From: Thauera sedimentorum
GTDB taxonomy: Bacteria; Pseudomonadota; Gammaproteobacteria; Burkholderiales; Rhodocyclaceae
Direction of reading: 5' to 3'
NCBI RefSeq assembly: GCF_014489115.1
Contig: NZ_JACTAH010000002.1
Location: 930,001 to 994,000 of the forward strand
Length of the DNA: 64,000 nucleotides
In this document: piece by piece, positions 23,915-34,006 of the stretch
Numbering within the stretch: the stretch's first letter is position 1
Layout: each line of letters starts with the position of its first letter
Translations under genes and position numbers: made by a program
The notes under the pieces: model-generated
What the model was told of the DNA's origin: nothing
Seen by the model: only the letters and a program-made list of their open reading frames with translations
Databases searched by the model: none

Positions 23915-25131
23915 GCGGCGGCCTGCGTGCCCGCCTCGATGCGTTGCTGCTGTGCGGCTTCCGCCCCTTCTTCCTGTTCACCTCGGCCTGGAGCGCGCTG
24001 GCGTTTGCCGCCTGGCTGGCCGCGCTGGGCGGCGCGCTGGCCCTGCCCACGGTGGCCGGCGGCGCGCTCGCCTGGCATGCGCACGAGATGGCGCTGGGTT
24101 TCGGCGGCGCGGCGCTGCTCGGCTTCCTGCTCACCGCGCTGCCCGAGTTCACCGCCAGCGCGGCGGTGCCGCGCCGCCAGGTCGCCATGCTGGCGCTGCT
24201 GTGGCTGGGCGCGCGTGCCGGCTTCGTGCTGGGCGGGGCGCCCGGGCAGTGGCTCGCCGCAGTGGCCGAATGCGCGCTGCTCGCCGGCGCGCTGGCGATG
24301 GCCGCGCCGCGCCTGTGGCGCGACCCGGCACGCCGCCATCTGGCCTTCCTGTGGGGACTGGCGGCCCTGCTGGCATGCACCGTGGGCTACCACGCCGCCG
24401 CGCTGGGCGGCGGCCAGCAGCTCGCCTGGCTCAACGCGGCGGTCGGGGTGATGATGGTGTTCATCGTGCTGGCGCTGTCGCGCATCTCCATGCGGGTGGT
24501 CAACGGCGCACTCGAAGAACGTGGCGAGACTGCGGTGGAATACCTCGCCCGCCCGCCGCGGCGCAATCTGGCGATGTTCTGCATCGCGCTGTACACCGTG
24601 GTCGAACTGCTCGCGCCGCTGGCCCCGGTCTCGGGCTGGATCGCCCTGGCCGCGGCGGCCGCGCTGTTCAACCTGACCAATGACTGGCACCTCGGGCGGG
24701 TGCTGTTCAGCCGCTGGGTGTTCATGCTCTACCTAGTGTACTGGCTGATGGCGGCCGGCTACCTGCTGCTCGGCCTCGCGCTGCTGGGCGTGCCGCTGTC
24801 GCCCTCGGCCGGGCGCCACTTGCTGATGGCGGGTGGCATGGGCCTGTCCATCTTCGTGGTGATGAACATCGCCGGGCGCATCCATGCCGGGGTGCCGCTG
24901 GAGCGCGGCCTGCGGGTGCCGCTGGGCGCCGGGCTGATCGTCGGCGCGGCGCTGCTGCGCGCAGGCTACGGCTTCGCCCCGCTCCTCCTGCTCGGCGCCG
25001 CCGGCGGGCTGTGGGTCGCCGCCTTCGCCTGGCAGTTCGCCGCGGCCTGGCCTGTGCTCAGCCGCCCGCGCGGCGATGGGCAGTCGGCTTGCGCCGGGCT
25101 GCGCGAGGATATCGCCAATCCTGTGGCGTAA
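23908..25131 (+). CDS. nnrS: NnrS family heme/copper membrane protein
   Basis: A 407-residue polytopic membrane protein with about 12 segments. It has the NnrS hallmarks FRPFFLFT at the N-terminus and WHAHEMALGFGGAALLGFLLTA near 50-75, with the conserved histidines. NnrS proteins bind heme and copper and are linked to nitric-oxide stress and denitrification in proteobacteria. Here the gene overlaps the end of an iron-regulated ABC operon, which is an unusual partnership. It might protect the transporter cargo or heme-iron from NO (inferred). Confidence 0.87.
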   Translation: MLSGGLRARLDALLLCGFRPFFLFTSAWSALAFAAWLAALGGALALPTVAGGALAWHAHEMALGFGGAALLGFLLTALPEFTASAAVPRRQVAMLALLWLGARAGFVLGGAPGQWLAAVAECALLAGALAMAAPRLWRDPARRHLAFLWGLAALLACTVGYHAAALGGGQQLAWLNAAVGVMMVFIVLALSRISMRVVNGALEERGETAVEYLARPPRRNLAMFCIALYTVVELLAPLAPVSGWIALAAAAALFNLTNDWHLGRVLFSRWVFMLYLVYWLMAAGYLLLGLALLGVPLSPSAGRHLLMAGGMGLSIFVVMNIAGRIHAGVPLERGLRVPLGAGLIVGAALLRAGYGFAPLLLLGAAGGLWVAAFAWQFAAAWPVLSRPRGDGQSACAGLREDIANPVA

Positions 25132-25157
25132 ACGCCGCAGCGCAGCAATTCCTGTTT

Positions 25158-25180
25158 GCAAATGATACTGACTCTTATTA
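25158..25180. promoter_or_regulatory. Fur-like box upstream of the imelysin operon
   Basis: GCAAATGATACTGACTCTTATTA closely follows the AAATGATAATGATTCTTATT type of Fur site and sits about 105 bases before the next gene's start. Confidence 0.65.
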
Positions 25181-25283
25181 GTATTCCTCTGCGCGGATAT
25201 CCCTGTTGAGGTAGTGGTTTCCGCCCTGCCCGCCGGGGAGGCCGGCTCGTCCACCTGAAAACCACAATATTCCGAGGTTCAAC

Positions 25284-25970
25284 ATGCAAGACCTGCGTAG
25301 CCGTCTGATTCCGCTGTTCGCCACCGCGCTGCTGGGCGCCAGCGGCCTGGCCCATGCCGAGCGCCCGCTCAACGTCGACGATGCCGGCACCCTGGACAAG
25401 GGTGGCGCCAAGCTGGAGGCCGGCTGGTCCAAGGACGACGAGGCGCGCGGCTTCGAGGCCGCCGCCGGCTTCGGGCCGATCGACAACGTGGAAATGGAGA
25501 TCGGCTTCGCCCGTACCCGCGACCACGCCTCCTCGCCCACCGACACCATCAACGGCCACGGGCTGGCGATCAAGTGGGTGCCGCTGCAGTCCGAGACCGG
25601 CCTTTCGGCCGGCCTGAAGTACGAATACGGCCGCGACCGCCTGGACGGCGTGTCCACCCGCGTGCATGCGCTCAGCGGCCTGGCGACCTGGACTTTCGAG
25701 GGCGGGCAGATGGTGCACCTGAACCTCGGCCGCGAGATCACCCGCGAGCGCGGCGAGAGCGAAGGCGTGAACACCTGGGGCGTGGCGCTGGACCTGCCGC
25801 TCACCGAGCAGCTGAACTTCGTGGTCGAAACCTTCGGCGCCGAACACAGCCGCCCGGACCGCGCGCTCGGCCTGCGCTACGAGATCGTCGACGGCCTGAA
25901 GGTGTCTGCGGCAGTCGGGCGCGGCAACGACCGCAGCTTTGCCAACGCGGGCATCGCCTGGGAGTTCTGA
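25284..25970 (+). CDS. Putative outer-membrane beta-barrel protein, iron-regulated
   Basis: A 228-residue exported protein (signal peptide to about 25, LAHAERPLN). The mature part is a run of alternating polar/apolar strands such as AKLEAGWSKDD, VEMEIGFARTRD and GLKYEYGRDRL, ending with the aromatic residue of …AGIAWEF, as expected for an eight- to ten-strand barrel. The DDAGTLDKG opening recalls transporter-type outer-membrane proteins of unknown function. It leads the imelysin/DUF1111/DUF1513 operon behind a Fur-like box. The exact role is unknown. Confidence 0.72.
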   Translation: MQDLRSRLIPLFATALLGASGLAHAERPLNVDDAGTLDKGGAKLEAGWSKDDEARGFEAAAGFGPIDNVEMEIGFARTRDHASSPTDTINGHGLAIKWVPLQSETGLSAGLKYEYGRDRLDGVSTRVHALSGLATWTFEGGQMVHLNLGREITRERGESEGVNTWGVALDLPLTEQLNFVVETFGAEHSRPDRALGLRYEIVDGLKVSAAVGRGNDRSFANAGIAWEF

Positions 25971-25993
25971 TTTGCCGGCGCCGCTCCCGCACG

Positions 25994-26019
25994 CGACCGG
26001 GCGGCACGCCGCCCGGTCG
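25994..26019 (+). terminator. Hairpin between barrel and imelysin genes
   Basis: CGACCGGGCGGC and GCCGCCCGGTCG form a 12-base perfect inverted repeat with a two-base centre, followed by TCCTGTTG. It may be a partial terminator that lowers expression of the genes downstream. Confidence 0.45.
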
Positions 26020-26056
26020 TCCTGTTGACCGACAACCTACAAGGAAGATGACCCCG

Positions 26057-27205
<1,149 letters not shown>

Positions 27206-27299
27206 ACGGCCGTTCGTGAATGCGCGGCGGGTGGGCCGGTGCCCGCCTGCCGCGCAGCATCCCCTCCGCCCTGCCATTGCCGAATCCCGCCTGCTGCCC

Positions 27300-28748
27300 A
27301 TGACTTCTCCCCGCCTGCTCCTCGGCCTCGGCGCGCTTGCCGCCGGCGCCGCTCTCTCCGCCACCCTGTCCGCCGCAACCGGCATCGGCTTCGAGCCCGG
27401 CGAAGAACTGCCCGGCGGCGCCACCACCACCCCGGACCACGGCCGCAACGCCTTTTCCTACCCGGCGGCCAATCTGTCGGTGGATCGCCAGACGCCGTTC
27501 TTCATCGGCAACTCCTTCTTCAAGAAGAGCTGGGTCGGTGCGCCGGCCTCCACCACCGGGCGCGACGGGCTCGGCCCGCACTTCATCGCCCGCGCCTGTG
27601 CCGGCTGCCATGCGATGGACGGCCGCGGCGCCCCGCCGCCGGTCGATGAGCACGGCGTCAGCACCGAACAGCCGGTGGGCCTGCTGCTGCGCCTGTCGAT
27701 TCCGGGCGAGGGCGGCAAGGACGGCGTGGTGCCCGAACCCACCTACGGCGGCCAGCTCAACAACCTGGCGTTGCCCGACCTGCGTCCCGAGGCGCGCATC
27801 ACCGTGCGCTACCAGGAGATCGCCGGGCAGTTCGCCGACGGCACGCCCTACAGCCTGCGCAAGCCGAGCTACGAGCTCTCCGAGCTGGGCTACGGGCCGA
27901 TGCATCCGCAGACGCTCGTCTCCCCGCGCGTCGCGCCCCAGGTCATCGGCCTGGGCCTGCTCGAGGCCATCCCCGAAGCCCGCCTGCGCGAGCTTGCCGA
28001 GCGCCAGGCCGCCGAGGATGCGGGCATCTCCGGGCGCCCCAACCGGGTGTGGGACACCTCCCGGCAGGACTGGGTGATCGGCCGCTTCGGCTGGAAGGCC
28101 AACGTCGGCACGGTGGCCCACCAGACCGCCGGCGCCTTCAATGGCGACATCGGCATCACCTCGCGGCTGTTCCCGCACGAGGAATGCACCGCCGCGCAGG
28201 CCGACTGCGTGGCCCGGCAGAAGCAGGAGGCGGCCTGGCGTGCCGAGCGCGGCGAACACCGCACCGACATCGACGACCGCGCGCTGGAACGCACCATCTT
28301 CTACACCGCCACCCTGGCCGTGCCGGAACGCCGCAATCCGCGCGACCCGCAGGTGCTGGCCGGCAAGCGCATCTTCCACGAAGCGCGCTGCGCCAGCTGC
28401 CACGTGCCCAGCCATGTCACCGGCGAGGCCAAGGACTTCCCCGAACTGTCCGGGCAGACCATCTGGCCCTACACCGACCTGCTGCTGCACGACATGGGCG
28501 AAGGGCTGGCCGACGGCCGCCCCGACTTCGAGGCCGACGGCCGCGAATGGCGCACCCCGCCGCTGTGGGGCATCGGCCTGATTCCGGCGGTCAACGGCCA
28601 CCAGTACCTCTTGCACGACGGCCGCGCGCGCGGCGTGCTGGAAGCCGTCCTGTGGCACGGCGGCGAGGCCGAAGCCTCGAAGCAGCATGTGCTGGGCCTG
28701 AGCAAGGAAGCGCGCGAGGCGCTGGTCAAGTTCGTGGAGTCGCTGTGA
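27300..28748 (+). CDS. DUF1111 di-heme c-type oxidoreductase
   Basis: A 482-residue exported protein; the start MTSPRLLL gives a proper signal peptide (to about 26), whereas the upstream ATG at 27216 does not. Two CxxCH sites (CAGCH at 100-104 and CASCH at 364-368) and the family's WVGAPASTTGRDGLGPHFIARACAGCH and HDGRARGVLEAVLWHGGEA segments are present. DUF1111 proteins are regularly found beside imelysins and are thought to act in periplasmic redox steps of iron uptake, probably changing the iron oxidation state (inferred). The stop and the next start share a base (TGATG). Confidence 0.88.
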   Translation: MTSPRLLLGLGALAAGAALSATLSAATGIGFEPGEELPGGATTTPDHGRNAFSYPAANLSVDRQTPFFIGNSFFKKSWVGAPASTTGRDGLGPHFIARACAGCHAMDGRGAPPPVDEHGVSTEQPVGLLLRLSIPGEGGKDGVVPEPTYGGQLNNLALPDLRPEARITVRYQEIAGQFADGTPYSLRKPSYELSELGYGPMHPQTLVSPRVAPQVIGLGLLEAIPEARLRELAERQAAEDAGISGRPNRVWDTSRQDWVIGRFGWKANVGTVAHQTAGAFNGDIGITSRLFPHEECTAAQADCVARQKQEAAWRAERGEHRTDIDDRALERTIFYTATLAVPERRNPRDPQVLAGKRIFHEARCASCHVPSHVTGEAKDFPELSGQTIWPYTDLLLHDMGEGLADGRPDFEADGREWRTPPLWGIGLIPAVNGHQYLLHDGRARGVLEAVLWHGGEAEASKQHVLGLSKEAREALVKFVESL

Positions 28749-29776
28749 TGCGCGCCGCGCACCGTCTGGCGACCCTGCTGCTCGCCCTTGCCGCGCCGCT
28801 CGCGGCTGCCGCCGCGCCGGCGCCCTACGTGATGCCCTCGCAGTGGATGGCGGCGCTCACCGAGGCCCGCCTGGCGCCCGGTTACGCCGGGCTGGGCGAG
28901 CGGGTCGAGGCGCTGGGTGCCGCGCTGCAAGCCACCTGCGCCGGCCGGCCTGCCGCGCTGGCGGCCGCCCGCGTGCGCTGGCGCGAGGCCCAGCTTGCGC
29001 TGCGCGCGCTCTCGCCGCTGCCCTTCGGCCCGGTGCTGGAAACCCGCGTGCTGCGGCGCATCGACTTCTGGCCCACCCGGCCGGCGCAGATCGAGCGCTC
29101 CATCGCCCAGTATGCGCAGAGCCCGGACGACACCGCGCGCATCGGCCTGTCCGCGCGCGGCCTGCCGGCCATCGAATACCTGCTGTTCGACGCCGGGCGC
29201 GCGCCGCTCGCCGACGACCCGGCGGCCTGCCGCTACGCCGCCTGGCTGGCGCAGGATGCCGCCGCCGCCCTGGCCGACACCGCCACCGGCTGGCCGGCAT
29301 GGCGCGCGGCGCTGGCCGAAGCCGACCCGGAGCGCGAGGCGCGCCTGATCGGCGATGGCATCAACATCCTGATCGGCAGCACCGAGGTGCTGCGCCTCAA
29401 GTATCTGGACAAGCCCTTGCGTCCGCGCAGCGGGCCGGCGGAGACCGACGCCTGGCGCAGCGCCACCGCGCGCGACGGTCTGCTTGCCTACTTCGGCGGC
29501 CTGCGCGCCGGGCTGCAGGGCGGCGAGGGCTGGCCGGGCCTGACCGCGGTGATGCGCGGCCGCGGCCTGCTGGTGCTCGCCGACCGTGTCGATGTGCGCC
29601 TTGACGCCGTGGCCGCGGCGCTGGCCGACCTGCCCGGGGATCTCGGCGCCGAGGCCGCCCGCCCGGCCGCCGAAAACCTGATGACCGAACTCGGCCGCCT
29701 GCAGCGCCTGCTCGCCGAGGACGTGGCCGACGCCATGAAGGTGACCGTGGGCTTCGGAGAAAGCGATGGCGATTGA
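28748..29776 (+). CDS. Imelysin-family protein with altered active motif
   Basis: A 342-residue exported protein (signal peptide to about 24). It has the imelysin helical core (WREAQLALRALSPLPFGPVLETRVLRRIDFWP; GDGINILIGSTEVLRLKYLDKPL), but the family GxHxxE motif reads GLPAIE (138-143), with Pro in place of the metal-binding His. The second copy in this operon may therefore bind iron differently or act as a structural partner. It overlaps both neighbours, so expression is coupled. Confidence 0.83.
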   Translation: MRAAHRLATLLLALAAPLAAAAAPAPYVMPSQWMAALTEARLAPGYAGLGERVEALGAALQATCAGRPAALAAARVRWREAQLALRALSPLPFGPVLETRVLRRIDFWPTRPAQIERSIAQYAQSPDDTARIGLSARGLPAIEYLLFDAGRAPLADDPAACRYAAWLAQDAAAALADTATGWPAWRAALAEADPEREARLIGDGINILIGSTEVLRLKYLDKPLRPRSGPAETDAWRSATARDGLLAYFGGLRAGLQGGEGWPGLTAVMRGRGLLVLADRVDVRLDAVAAALADLPGDLGAEAARPAAENLMTELGRLQRLLAEDVADAMKVTVGFGESDGD

Positions 29777-30887
29777 CCTCGTCCGCCGCCGCCTGCTCGG
29801 CGCCGTGCCCGCCGGCCTGCTGCTCGCGCAGCTCGCCGCGCCGGCCCGTGCCGCGCTGGCCGGCGCCGAACCCGCGCTGCTCACCTGCTGGGCGGATTCG
29901 CCCGAGCGTCCGCGGCGCTTCTTCGCCGGGCGCAGCGACGCGCTCGCCAGCGCGCTGGAGCTGCCTGCGCGCGGCCACGACCTGGCCTGGCATCCGTCCG
30001 GCGACGGCTCCGCGGTGGTCGCCGCGCGCCGCCCGGGCCGTTTCCTGATGCGCTGGCAGGTCGCCAGCGGCCGTCCGCTCGCCGAGTTCGACGTCTATGA
30101 CGCCGACGAGGACATCCGCCTGGAAGGGCACCTGGCCTTCAGCCGCGACGGCCGCCTGCTGTTCGCCACCGAGAGCGAGCTGATCGATGGCCAGGGCAGG
30201 GTGGGCGTTTACGACGCGCACACCCTGGAACGCCTGGCCGCCTGGCCGACCGGCGGCATCGGCCCGCACGCCGTGCAGCAACTCGCCGACGGGCGCATCG
30301 CGGTGGCCAACGGCGGCATCCTCACGCTGCCGGAAACCGGACGCCTGAAGCGCAACCTCGACAGCATGGACCCCTCGCTGGCGCTGCTCGACCCGGCCGA
30401 CGGCCGCCTGCTCGCCCACTACCGCCTGCCCGACCCGTGGATGAGCGTGCGCCACATCGCCCAGGCCGCCGACGGCCGCATCGCGGTATCGCTGCAGAAC
30501 GAGGCCGCCGACGCCGCCGCGCCGGACTACGCCCGCCCGCTGTTCGCCCGCGTCGATGGCGACGTGCTGCGTTACGGCGCGGCCTCCGCAGAAGTGCTGG
30601 CCGCCTGCGGCGGCTACGCCGGCGACATCGTCGCGGTCGAGCATCCGGCTGGCCCGCTGTTCGCGGTGAGCTGCAGCGTCGCCGGCACGCTCGCGCTGTG
30701 GCGGGCGGACGGCGCCTTCGTCGGCCAGCTGCCCACGCCCGGCGTGTGCGCACTGACGGTGGCCGGGGGCGGCCTGGTCGCCACGGGCGACGGCGGCGAC
30801 CTGTGGCAGGTGGCCGCCGCCAGCGCGCAGCCGCGCGGCCACTGGCCGCATCCCTTCGCCTTCGACAACCACGCCCGTCCCGCCTGA
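29766..30887 (+). CDS. DUF1513 family periplasmic beta-propeller-like protein
   Basis: A 373-residue protein that begins with a twin-arginine-type signal ([16 protein letters not shown]). The mature part consists of repeated blades such as [33 protein letters not shown] and [19 protein letters not shown], as expected for a seven-blade propeller. DUF1513 closes imelysin/DUF1111 gene sets in other proteobacteria. The Tat signal would allow export of a folded, perhaps cofactor-bearing protein. The first 11 bases overlap the second imelysin gene. Confidence 0.85.
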   Translation: MAIDLVRRRLLGAVPAGLLLAQLAAPARAALAGAEPALLTCWADSPERPRRFFAGRSDALASALELPARGHDLAWHPSGDGSAVVAARRPGRFLMRWQVASGRPLAEFDVYDADEDIRLEGHLAFSRDGRLLFATESELIDGQGRVGVYDAHTLERLAAWPTGGIGPHAVQQLADGRIAVANGGILTLPETGRLKRNLDSMDPSLALLDPADGRLLAHYRLPDPWMSVRHIAQAADGRIAVSLQNEAADAAAPDYARPLFARVDGDVLRYGAASAEVLAACGGYAGDIVAVEHPAGPLFAVSCSVAGTLALWRADGAFVGQLPTPGVCALTVAGGGLVATGDGGDLWQVAAASAQPRGHWPHPFAFDNHARPA

Positions 30888-30903
30888 CCGCCGCCGCCGC
30901 CCC

Positions 30904-30977
30904 TGTAGGAGCGGCCTTGGCCGCGATACGCCCGTCGAGTAAACCTCGCCGCAATCGCGGGCAAGCCCGCTCCTACA
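30904..30977. repeat. REP pair, mixed variants
   Basis: Left arm TGTAGGAGCGGCCTTGGCCG (from 30904) is the GGCCTTGGCC variant; the right arm (30954-30977) is the reverse of the GGGCTTGCCC variant. It lies in the gap between the DUF1513 and bacterioferritin genes. Confidence 0.8.
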
Positions 30978-31037
30978 GATCGGCATATCGGCCTATCATT
31001 CCCCGATCCACACGACCAACCGTTCGCGGAGCCCGCC

Positions 31038-31508
31038 ATGAAAGGAAACAAGAAGGTCATCGCCGCCCTCAACGCACTGCTTGCCGACGAACTGGCAGCG
31101 CGCGACCAATACTTCATCCACTCGCGCATGCTCTCCGAATGGGGTCTGGCCAAGGCCGCCGAGCGCATCGCCCACGAGATGGAAGACGAAACCCAGCACG
31201 CCGACGCGCTGATCCGCCGCATCCTGTTCCTCGAAGGCGTGCCGGCGATGAGCCCGTCCAAGCTCACCGTCGGCAAGGACCTGCCGGACATCTTCACCAA
31301 GGACCTGGCGGTGGAGATGCTGGTGGTCAAGAACCTGCGCGAAGCCATCGCGCTGTGCGAGGCCGAGCAGGACTACGTGACCCGCGAGATCCTCGAGAAG
31401 ATGCTCGACGACACCGAGGAAGACCACGCCCACTGGCTGGAGCAGCAGCTCGGCCTGATCAAGCTGGTCGGCTTGCAGAACTACCTGCAGTCGCAGATGG
31501 CCGGCTGA
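31038..31508 (+). CDS. bfr: Bacterioferritin, heme-ligand-lacking type
   Basis: A 156-residue, 24-mer-forming iron-storage protein. Ferroxidase ligands are present (E18, E51, H54, E93, and the E-x-x-H pair in [12 protein letters not shown]). The heme-binding Met of typical Bfr (position 52) is replaced by Thr (DETQHAD), as in the alpha-type subunits of two-subunit bacterioferritins. It may therefore need a partner with Met52 for heme binding. The start and the terminal [10 protein letters not shown] sequence are standard. It follows the iron-uptake island, where stored iron would be the end product. Confidence 0.93.
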   Translation: MKGNKKVIAALNALLADELAARDQYFIHSRMLSEWGLAKAAERIAHEMEDETQHADALIRRILFLEGVPAMSPSKLTVGKDLPDIFTKDLAVEMLVVKNLREAIALCEAEQDYVTREILEKMLDDTEEDHAHWLEQQLGLIKLVGLQNYLQSQMAG

Positions 31509-31546
31509 TACGATCCTGCCAGGCAGAATTTCCTGAGGAGCCGCCG

Positions 31547-31972
31547 ATGAGCCTGCAGCCCTTCCACCTCGCCATTCCGGTCCATGACCTCGCCGCCGCG
31601 CGGCGCTTCTACGGCGAGGTGTTCGGCCTCGCCGAGGGCCGCTCCAGTGCGCAGTGGGTGGATTTCGATTTCTTCGGCCACCAGCTGGTCATCCACCAGC
31701 ACCCGAAGACGGCCGCCCAGGAGCAGGCGCATACCAACCCGGTGGACGGCCACGACGTGCCGGTGCCGCACTTCGGCGTGGTCCTGCAATGGGAGCAGTG
31801 GGAAGCGCTCGCCGAACGCCTGCGCTCGCTGGGCACGCCGTTCGTCATCGAGCCCTATGTGCGCTTCAAGGGCCAGGTCGGCGAGCAGGCCACCATGTTC
31901 CTGCTCGATCCCTGCGGCAATGCGCTGGAGTTCAAGGCCTTCAAGGACATCGGCCAGCTGTTCGCCAAGTGA
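31547..31972 (+). CDS. VOC (glyoxalase/dioxygenase) family protein
   Basis: A 141-residue VOC-fold protein preceded by TGAGGAG. Paired beta-alpha-beta-beta-beta units are seen: [22 protein letters not shown] with a metal-type His at position 7, and PHFGVVLQW…[17 protein letters not shown] with His and Glu in ligand positions. It resembles small uncharacterised dioxygenase-like proteins; the substrate is unknown. It is separated from bfr by 38 bases. Confidence 0.85.
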   Translation: MSLQPFHLAIPVHDLAAARRFYGEVFGLAEGRSSAQWVDFDFFGHQLVIHQHPKTAAQEQAHTNPVDGHDVPVPHFGVVLQWEQWEALAERLRSLGTPFVIEPYVRFKGQVGEQATMFLLDPCGNALEFKAFKDIGQLFAK

Positions 31973-32074
31973 GGCCCGCGGGCGGCGCGAGTGCTGCGCA
32001 GCCCCGCCCGGCTCGACAGCGCCCGCGCGCCTAACTATCTTTGGAACTCCTTTCCCGTTTCCCGGAGTGTCCGC

Positions 32075-32938
32075 ATGTCCCGTTCGCTGCTGCGAGCCCT
32101 GCTGTCCTGCTTCACCCTGCTGTCCCTGTTGGCCGGTGGCCCTGCCGCCGCGGCGGAGCGCCTGTCCGAGCGCTGGGACGAAAAGCGTGCCGCAGCCTTG
32201 CTCGAACGCGCTGCGCAGCACCTTGCCGCCGGTGGCGAGGCGGCCCTGGCGGATTTCTCCCGGCAGGGCGAATTCGTCGACCGTGATCTCTATGTTTACG
32301 CGCTGGCGCCGGACGGCCGCTTTCTTGCCAGCGGCGGCTCCTCGGCCGCGCTGATCGGGCAGAACGTCTCCGGGCGTACCGATTCGGCCGGCAAGGCCTT
32401 CTTCCGCGAGATCCTCGACACGGCCGCGCGCGACGGCGCCGGGCGGGTGGAGTACCGCTGGCTGAATCCGGCCGAGAACCGCGAGGAACCCAAGGTGACG
32501 CTGTTCCGCAAGGTGGGCGACTACATCGTCGCGGTCGGCTTCTACACCCCGCGCGCCAGCGCCGCGCAGGCGCGCGAGATGCTGGCGCGGGCCTCCGGCG
32601 CGCTGGCGCAGGACCGGGCGGCCGCGCTCGACGCCTTCCAGGCGGTCGGCGGCGCGTTCATCCAGGACGACCTCTACGTCTTCGTGGTCGCCGCGGACGA
32701 CGGCCGCTTCCTCGCCCACGGCGCCAGTCCCGCGCTGGTCGGTCGCGATGCGCGCGAACTGCGTGACCCCAGGGGCAAGCCGATCATCTCGGACATGCTC
32801 AACATCGCCCGCAGCAAGGGCGAAGGCCAGCTCGAGTACGCCTGGCGCAACCCGCTCACCGGCAAGGTCGAGAGCAAGACCACCTTCTTCCGCATGGTCG
32901 AGGGCATGCTGGTGGGCGTGGGCTACTACACCCGCTGA
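32075..32938 (+). CDS. Exported double Cache-domain protein
   Basis: A 287-residue protein with a signal peptide (to about 28, AAAAERLSE) and two repeated single-Cache units at about 40-150 and 165-285. Each unit contains the pattern [19 protein letters not shown] / [19 protein letters not shown] and a closing EYRW-type strand. There is no membrane or output domain, so it probably binds a small ligand in the periplasm and passes information to another protein, as in some chemotaxis or two-component systems. Start 32075 follows CGGAG; the upstream in-frame ATG has no such site. Confidence 0.85.
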   Translation: MSRSLLRALLSCFTLLSLLAGGPAAAAERLSERWDEKRAAALLERAAQHLAAGGEAALADFSRQGEFVDRDLYVYALAPDGRFLASGGSSAALIGQNVSGRTDSAGKAFFREILDTAARDGAGRVEYRWLNPAENREEPKVTLFRKVGDYIVAVGFYTPRASAAQAREMLARASGALAQDRAAALDAFQAVGGAFIQDDLYVFVVAADDGRFLAHGASPALVGRDARELRDPRGKPIISDMLNIARSKGEGQLEYAWRNPLTGKVESKTTFFRMVEGMLVGVGYYTR

Positions 32939-33003
32939 CACGGCCTGGCCGTGCGGTGGCGTTTCACCCCCCAAGCAAGAGAAACCAACAAGGAGAGAAC
33001 ACC

Positions 33004-33504
33004 ATGAGCACCGTTACCCTGGGTGGCAACCCCGTCGAAGTCGCCGGCAGCTTCCCGGCCAAGGGCGCAGCCGCCCCCGCCTTCTGCCTGACCGGCGCCG
33101 ACCTGCAGGACGTCGGCCTGGATGCCTGGCCGGGCAAGCGCAAGGTGCTGAACATCGTGCCCAGCCTGGACACCCCCACCTGCGCCACCTCCACCCGCAA
33201 GTTCAACGCCGAGGCCTCCAAGCTCAGCAACACCGTGGTGCTGGTGATCTCGGCCGACCTGCCCTTTGCCGCCAAGCGCTTCTGCGAGACCGAAGGGCTG
33301 GCCAACGTGCACACCCTGTCCACCTTCCGCAACCCGGAGTTCGCGCGCAACTGGGGCGTGGCCATCGCCTCCGGTCCGCTCACCGGCCTCACCGCGCGCG
33401 CGGTGGTGGTGCTGGACGCCGCGGACAAGGTGATCCACGCGCAGATGGTCCCCGAGATCAAGGACGAACCGGACTACGCCGCGGCGCTCGCAGTGCTCGG
33501 CTGA
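33004..33504 (+). CDS. tpx: Thiol peroxidase (Tpx, atypical 2-Cys peroxiredoxin)
   Basis: A 166-residue peroxiredoxin preceded by AAGGAGAG. The peroxidatic Cys is C60 ([15 protein letters not shown]) and the resolving Cys is C94 ([10 protein letters not shown]), with the usual 34-residue spacing. Other conserved parts are GDLTPAF-like APAFCLT and [15 protein letters not shown]. It reduces hydrogen peroxide and organic peroxides with thioredoxin. Confidence 0.95.
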   Translation: MSTVTLGGNPVEVAGSFPAKGAAAPAFCLTGADLQDVGLDAWPGKRKVLNIVPSLDTPTCATSTRKFNAEASKLSNTVVLVISADLPFAAKRFCETEGLANVHTLSTFRNPEFARNWGVAIASGPLTGLTARAVVVLDAADKVIHAQMVPEIKDEPDYAAALAVLG

Positions 33505-33524
33505 GTCCTGCCGAGGGGGGAGCG

Positions 33525-33566
33525 GCCCCGGCCGGTCCTCCCCTTCCTGCCTGCTCCGGCCGGGGC
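33525..33566 (+). terminator. Hairpin after tpx
   Basis: GCCCCGGCCGG and CCGGCCGGGGC form an 11-base perfect stem around a 20-base loop, just after the tpx stop. No T-run, but it is the only strong stem in the 211-base gap. Confidence 0.45.
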
Positions 33567-33715
33567 AGGCACGCTCTTGCCCGGATGGCAGCGCAGCCGC
33601 ATCGCCCGCTGGCGATCCTGTCATGCGGGATTCTTGACCTGCCGCAGCGCCAGCAGCGGTGCAGCGGCGCATACTGGGCCCATCCAGACAAGCGCCTTGC
33701 GCGCGAGGTGTCCGC

Positions 33716-34006
33716 ATGTGGCGTCCGTTCTGCCTGCTGGTGCTGCTGGCCGTCCAGCTCCCGGTCCATGCCGGGCCGTGGCGGGCGGGTGAGCAGAACA
33801 TCTACGGCTGGCAGGTGATGACGCCGGACGAGCGCATCGAGCACCAGCGCCGCCTGCGCAGCTTCACTTCCTACGACGATTGCCGCGCCTACCAGCAGGC
33901 CCATCACGCCGAGATGGCGGAGCGCGCCCGCGCTGCCGGGGTGGTGCTGAGCCCGCGGCGGCAGTCCGCCTGCGAGCAGTTGCGCGCGCAGGGGCGGTTG
34001 CAATGA
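33716..34006 (+). CDS. Small exported protein of unknown function
   Basis: A 96-residue protein; the start at MWRPFCLLVLL gives a signal peptide (cleaved near VHAGPW), unlike an earlier ATG at 33659. The mature part has two cysteines (SYDDCRAYQ, QSACEQL) that could form a disulfide and a helical LRSFTSYDDCRAYQQAHHAEM stretch. I do not recognise the family. Its stop overlaps the start of the ferric-reductase-like gene (ATGA). Confidence 0.7.
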   Translation: MWRPFCLLVLLAVQLPVHAGPWRAGEQNIYGWQVMTPDERIEHQRRLRSFTSYDDCRAYQQAHHAEMAERARAAGVVLSPRRQSACEQLRAQGRLQ

